From: an uncultured Bacilli bacterium
GTDB taxonomy: Bacteria > Bacillota_I > Bacilli_A > RF39 > UBA660
Assembly (NCBI GenBank): GCA_947626445.1
Contig: CANQSC010000053.1
Span: 1 to 7,898 of the forward strand
Length of the DNA: 7,898 nucleotides
Reading direction: 5' to 3'
The position numbers were made by a program, and so were the translations under genes. Under the pieces are notes generated by a model. That model was not told where the DNA came from, searched no databases, and saw nothing but the letters and a program-made list of their open reading frames with translations. Below, one piece after another: positions 5,133 to 7,898 of the stretch (positions are counted from its first letter, which is position 1; each line of letters opens with the position of its first letter).

Positions 5133-7736
5133 ATGGAAGATTATCAAAAAGAAATAGAACAGATTTTTAAAGAATATAAAACATCTTTAAAGGGATTAAA
5201 AAGTGTTGATGCTAAAAAAATATTAAAAACTAATGGTAAAAATGTTTTAAGAGAAAAACATCAAGTTACTAAGTTAGAATTATTTTTTAAACAATTTAAA
5301 AATATTATGATTATCTTATTATTTGTAGTAGGAATATTATCTTTAGTTAATGCTATAGTTAATAAAACTGATTTTTTAGAACCGATTGTTATATTAGGGA
5401 CTTCACTTTTAAATTGTTTTATGGGATATTTACAAGAATCAAAAGCTATGGATGCTGTTTCAAAATTAAGTAAATATAAAAATGATTATATAACAGTTAA
5501 AAGAGATAATAAATATTATCAATCAAATACTAAGAATTTAGTTGTTGGAGATATTATTCTTTTAGAAAGTGGGGATTCAATTCCGGCTGATGCTAGAATT
5601 ATTGAAAGTTATTTTGCCAAAACTAATGAATCAATTTTAACTGGAGAAAGTGATACAGTTTTAAAAAGTGATGAAATAATAAAAGATAAAGTAACAATTA
5701 GTGAAAGAAAAAATATGCTTTATAGTGGGACAGTTTTGGTTTCAGGAAAAGCTTTAGCTGTTGTTGTTAATACAGGGATGAATACTGAGTTAGGTAAGAT
5801 TGCTGATAGTCTTAATGAAGAAGATGAAGTTTTAACCCCTTTACAAATTAAAATTGCCAAAGTAAGTAAATTTATTACGATTGTTGCTGCCTTTTTAGTT
5901 GTTATGGCTTTAATTTATGGTTTAGTAAAACATAATGATTTTATTACGGTTATTATGCTTTGTGTATCAATGATTGTAGCTAGTGTTCCAGAATCTTTAC
6001 CTATTGCTATTACAGCGACTTTAACTATTGGGGTCAAGCAAATGGCTAAAGAAAAAGCCATAGTCAAAAACCTAGCGGCTATAGAAACTTTAGGATCTAC
6101 AAATATAATATGTACTGATAAAACAGGAACTTTAACAGAAAATAAAATGCAAGTTATAAAAATATATACGAATAATGAAGAAACTTCTAACCTTAATTTA
6201 AAAGATAATCAAAAATTAATTGAAATAATGAGTTTATGTAATACAGCATTACTTAATAATAAAAAAGAATATACTGGAGATGCGGTAGATGTAGCTTTAA
6301 AAAATCATTTACTTTCTTTAAATATTAAAGATTTTAAATATCGTAAAATTGTTGAAGTACCTTTTGATTCAGAAAGAAAGATAATGAGTTTTGTATATCA
6401 TAATAAAGATAAAGATATTATGTATGTTAAAGGAAGTTTTGAAAGTATTTTAAAAAGAAGTAAAAAGATTTTAATTAATAATCAAGTTTTAGAATTTACA
6501 CCTTTATTAAAAGAAACCTACCATAAGTATGAAAAAGAAATGTCTTTAGAATTTTTAAAAGTTTTGGGATTTGCCTATAAAGAAATAAAGAAAAAAAATT
6601 TAGACGAAGAAGATTATCTAAAAGAAGAACAAGATTTAATTTTTGTGGGACTTATTGGTTTAAAAGACCCAGTAAGAAAAAATATTAAAAATGCAATAAG
6701 TACTTGTTTAGATGCTTCTATTAGACCAATTATGTTAACTGGTGATAATTTGGATACGGCTTATGGTATTGCAAAAGAAGTAGGAATATGTAAAAGTGAA
6801 AATGAATGTTTAAATGCAACTTCATTAGATAATTTAAGTGATGAAGAATTAAAAAAAGTGATAAAAAAATATTCAGTATTTGCTAGAGTTAGTCCTGAAC
6901 ATAAATTAAGAATAATTAAAAGTTTAAGTGAGTCTTTAGAAGTTGTAGCCATGAGTGGTGATGGAGTAAATGATGCACCTGCTATTAAACTTGCGCATGT
7001 TGGTATTGGAATGGGTAAAAGTGGAACAGACGTTACTAAAGAGGTTGCCGATATTATATTGCTTGATGATAGTTATGATACAATTGTCGTGGCAATTAAA
7101 GAAGGAAGAAGAATATATGATAATGTTATAAGTAATATTTTATATAATTTATCTAGTAATTTTACGGAAATATTAATAATTTTGTTTGGAATGTTTACTG
7201 GTTTAAATGTAATTTCGGCTATTCATATATTATATATTGATTTAGTGGCTGATACAATTCCATCGATTGCTCTTGCTTTTGAATCGGCTTCTAAAGATGT
7301 AATGAAACGTAAACCAAATGGATTAAATAAACCAATCTTTACTAAATTTTTTACAGCTTTTTTAATATCTTCGGTAATTATTGAAACCGGATTAAGTTTA
7401 TTTGTATATTATCATTATTTGCCTTTAGGTTTTAAGGAAGCTCAAACATTAGCTTTATTAAGTATTATTGTTAATGAATTTGTTTTTGCATATAATTGTC
7501 GTTCTCTAAAAGGAGAAATTATGAAAAAAGGGCTTTTTAGTAATAAGTATTTAAATATAAGTATTTTATTTTTAATGCTTATTCAAATTGTTGTTTTCTT
7601 CACCCCAATAGGCAATTTATTTGGACTGGCAAGTATTACAATTTTAGAATTTGTTTTTATATTATTTGTAAATATTTTAGCTTTTATTATAATTGAATTA
7701 TTAAAGCCTTTACTTGTTAAATTATTTAAAGATTAA
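5133..7736 (+). CDS. P-type cation-transporting ATPase, Ca2+-ATPase (P2) type
   Basis: A membrane pump that uses ATP through a phospho-aspartate intermediate, most likely to export Ca2+. The 867 residues match full-length bacterial P2 ATPases. Order: N-terminal cytoplasmic part, M1-M2 (about 57-99), actuator domain with TGES (170-173), M3-M4 (246-296) with VPESLP (285-290), phosphorylation motif CTDKTGT with Asp329, nucleotide-binding domain with KGSFE (433-437), DPVR (512-515), TGDN (536-539), GDGVND (609-614), then M5-M10 (about 668-857). Ion-site positions compared with SERCA: Glu287 in M4, Asn676 and Glu679 in M5 are kept; M6 reads YIDLVADTIP (701-710) instead of the usual N-L-V-T-D, so Asn becomes Asp703 and Thr becomes Ala706 while Asp707 stays. 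Ca2+ specificity is therefore likely but not secure. Ribosome binding site GGGAGG (5117-5122), 10 nt spacing. Last gene of the operon. Confidence 0.93.
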   Translation: MEDYQKEIEQIFKEYKTSLKGLKSVDAKKILKTNGKNVLREKHQVTKLELFFKQFKNIMIILLFVVGILSLVNAIVNKTDFLEPIVILGTSLLNCFMGYLQESKAMDAVSKLSKYKNDYITVKRDNKYYQSNTKNLVVGDIILLESGDSIPADARIIESYFAKTNESILTGESDTVLKSDEIIKDKVTISERKNMLYSGTVLVSGKALAVVVNTGMNTELGKIADSLNEEDEVLTPLQIKIAKVSKFITIVAAFLVVMALIYGLVKHNDFITVIMLCVSMIVASVPESLPIAITATLTIGVKQMAKEKAIVKNLAAIETLGSTNIICTDKTGTLTENKMQVIKIYTNNEETSNLNLKDNQKLIEIMSLCNTALLNNKKEYTGDAVDVALKNHLLSLNIKDFKYRKIVEVPFDSERKIMSFVYHNKDKDIMYVKGSFESILKRSKKILINNQVLEFTPLLKETYHKYEKEMSLEFLKVLGFAYKEIKKKNLDEEDYLKEEQDLIFVGLIGLKDPVRKNIKNAISTCLDASIRPIMLTGDNLDTAYGIAKEVGICKSENECLNATSLDNLSDEELKKVIKKYSVFARVSPEHKLRIIKSLSESLEVVAMSGDGVNDAPAIKLAHVGIGMGKSGTDVTKEVADIILLDDSYDTIVVAIKEGRRIYDNVISNILYNLSSNFTEILIILFGMFTGLNVISAIHILYIDLVADTIPSIALAFESASKDVMKRKPNGLNKPIFTKFFTAFLISSVIIETGLSLFVYYHYLPLGFKEAQTLALLSIIVNEFVFAYNCRSLKGEIMKKGLFSNKYLNISILFLMLIQIVVFFTPIGNLFGLASITILEFVFILFVNILAFIIIELLKPLLVKLFKD

Positions 7737-7822
7737 ATTAGTTTAAAAAATTTACTTTTTTCTTAAGTGTATATGTATATGCAATTATATATAAAAATGT
7801 GGTTTAAAATAATCATTACTTC

Positions 7823-7854
7823 TTGACATAGGGGGGGGGGTATTATGTTAATAT
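7823..7854 (+). promoter_or_regulatory. Candidate phase-variable promoter with poly-G spacer
   Basis: A consensus -35, TTGACA (7823-7828), is followed by TA, ten G and then TATTATGTTAATATT. With the tract as given, possible -10 boxes are TATTAT (7841-7846, spacer 12), TATGTT (7844-7849, spacer 15) and the extended TGT-TAATAT (7849-7854, spacer 20). None sits at 17 nt, but loss of three G brings TAATAT to 17 and gain of two brings TATGTT to 17. Changes in tract length would therefore change promoter strength. From TAATAT, transcription would start near 7861, just ahead of AGGAGG. The control is inferred, not shown. Confidence 0.5.
7831..7840 (+). repeat. Poly-G homopolymer tract, G10
   Basis: Ten consecutive G in a region that is otherwise mostly A and T. 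This is the longest G or C run in the window; the next is five G at 1560-1564. Tracts of this kind change length by slipped-strand mispairing during replication. Confidence 0.97.
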
Positions 7855-7865
7855 TTATATATAGT

Positions 7866-7871
7866 AGGAGG
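7866..7871 (+). promoter_or_regulatory. Ribosome binding site of the right-edge gene
   Basis: AGGAGG matches the 16S anti-SD perfectly. It lies 12 nt before ATG 7884 and only 2 nt before ATG 7874, so 7884 is favoured although the spacing is somewhat long. Confidence 0.6.
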
Positions 7872-7883
7872 CTATGTATAAAT

Positions 7884-7898
7884 ATGAAACTAGAAAAA
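7884..7898 (+). CDS. Start of an unidentified gene, 3' partial
   Basis: Only five codons, MKLEK, are visible before the window ends, so nothing can be said about the product. The start is supported by AGGAGG at 7866-7871 and the promoter-like region before it. The alternative ATG at 7874 (reading MYKYETRK) is too close to the ribosome binding site. The gene is of interest because its expression may depend on the G10 tract upstream. Confidence 0.5.

Noticed and set aside
6761..6952. Minus-strand ORF of 63 codons
   Set aside because: It lies wholly inside the P-type ATPase, opposite conserved motifs, with no ribosome binding site or recognisable product.
7734..7764. Terminator after the ATPase (TAAATT...AATTTA then a T-rich run)
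   Set aside because: The stem is only 6 bp of A-T pairs with a 9-nt loop and the T run is interrupted, too weak to call.

Overview
This 7.9 kb window looks like a very AT-rich, low-GC Gram-positive gut bacterium of the Bacilli/Erysipelotrichia-Mollicutes kind (RF39-like uncultured lineages). I infer this from the codon use, the AGGAGG-type ribosome binding sites, a tryptophanyl-tRNA synthetase of the streptococcal-like form, and a surface-protein family that I associate with such genomes. All intact genes read on the + strand. TGG encodes Trp and TGA, TAA and TAG all serve as stops, so this is the standard bacterial code and not the Mycoplasma code.

Left part (1-1568): the 3' portion of a large secreted or surface protein with a formylglycine-generating-enzyme/C-type-lectin-like fold, open at the left edge. 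Its last ~55 codons (about 1093-1260) change abruptly to ~50% GC with C/T-ending codons and finish in an RGGG...GFRLVLTF signature. This is what the variable region of a diversity-generating retroelement (DGR) target looks like. No template repeat or reverse transcriptase lies in the window. A 308-base gap follows that holds a decayed small ORF and a good promoter for the next gene.

Middle and right (1569-7736): an extremely AT-rich gene for an unrecognised helical cytoplasmic protein is followed by a second promoter and a tightly packed four-gene operon. Its genes are (i) a secreted NlpC/P60-like cysteine peptidase fused to a two-helix membrane module resembling VirB2/TrbC-type proteins, (ii) trpS, (iii) an MmcQ/YjbR-family protein and (iv) a Ca2+-type P-type ATPase with altered ion-site residues. 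Gaps inside the operon are 5 nt, an 8-nt overlap and 6 nt. The members do not form one pathway: two are envelope proteins and two are cytoplasmic.

Right edge (7737-7898): an intergenic region with a consensus TTGACA, a run of exactly ten G and candidate -10 boxes, followed by AGGAGG and the first codons of a new gene. A G10 tract inside a promoter spacer in such AT-rich DNA suggests a phase-variable promoter. The two most interesting signals, the candidate DGR variable region and the poly-G promoter, are both possible generators of variation, at opposite ends of the window.
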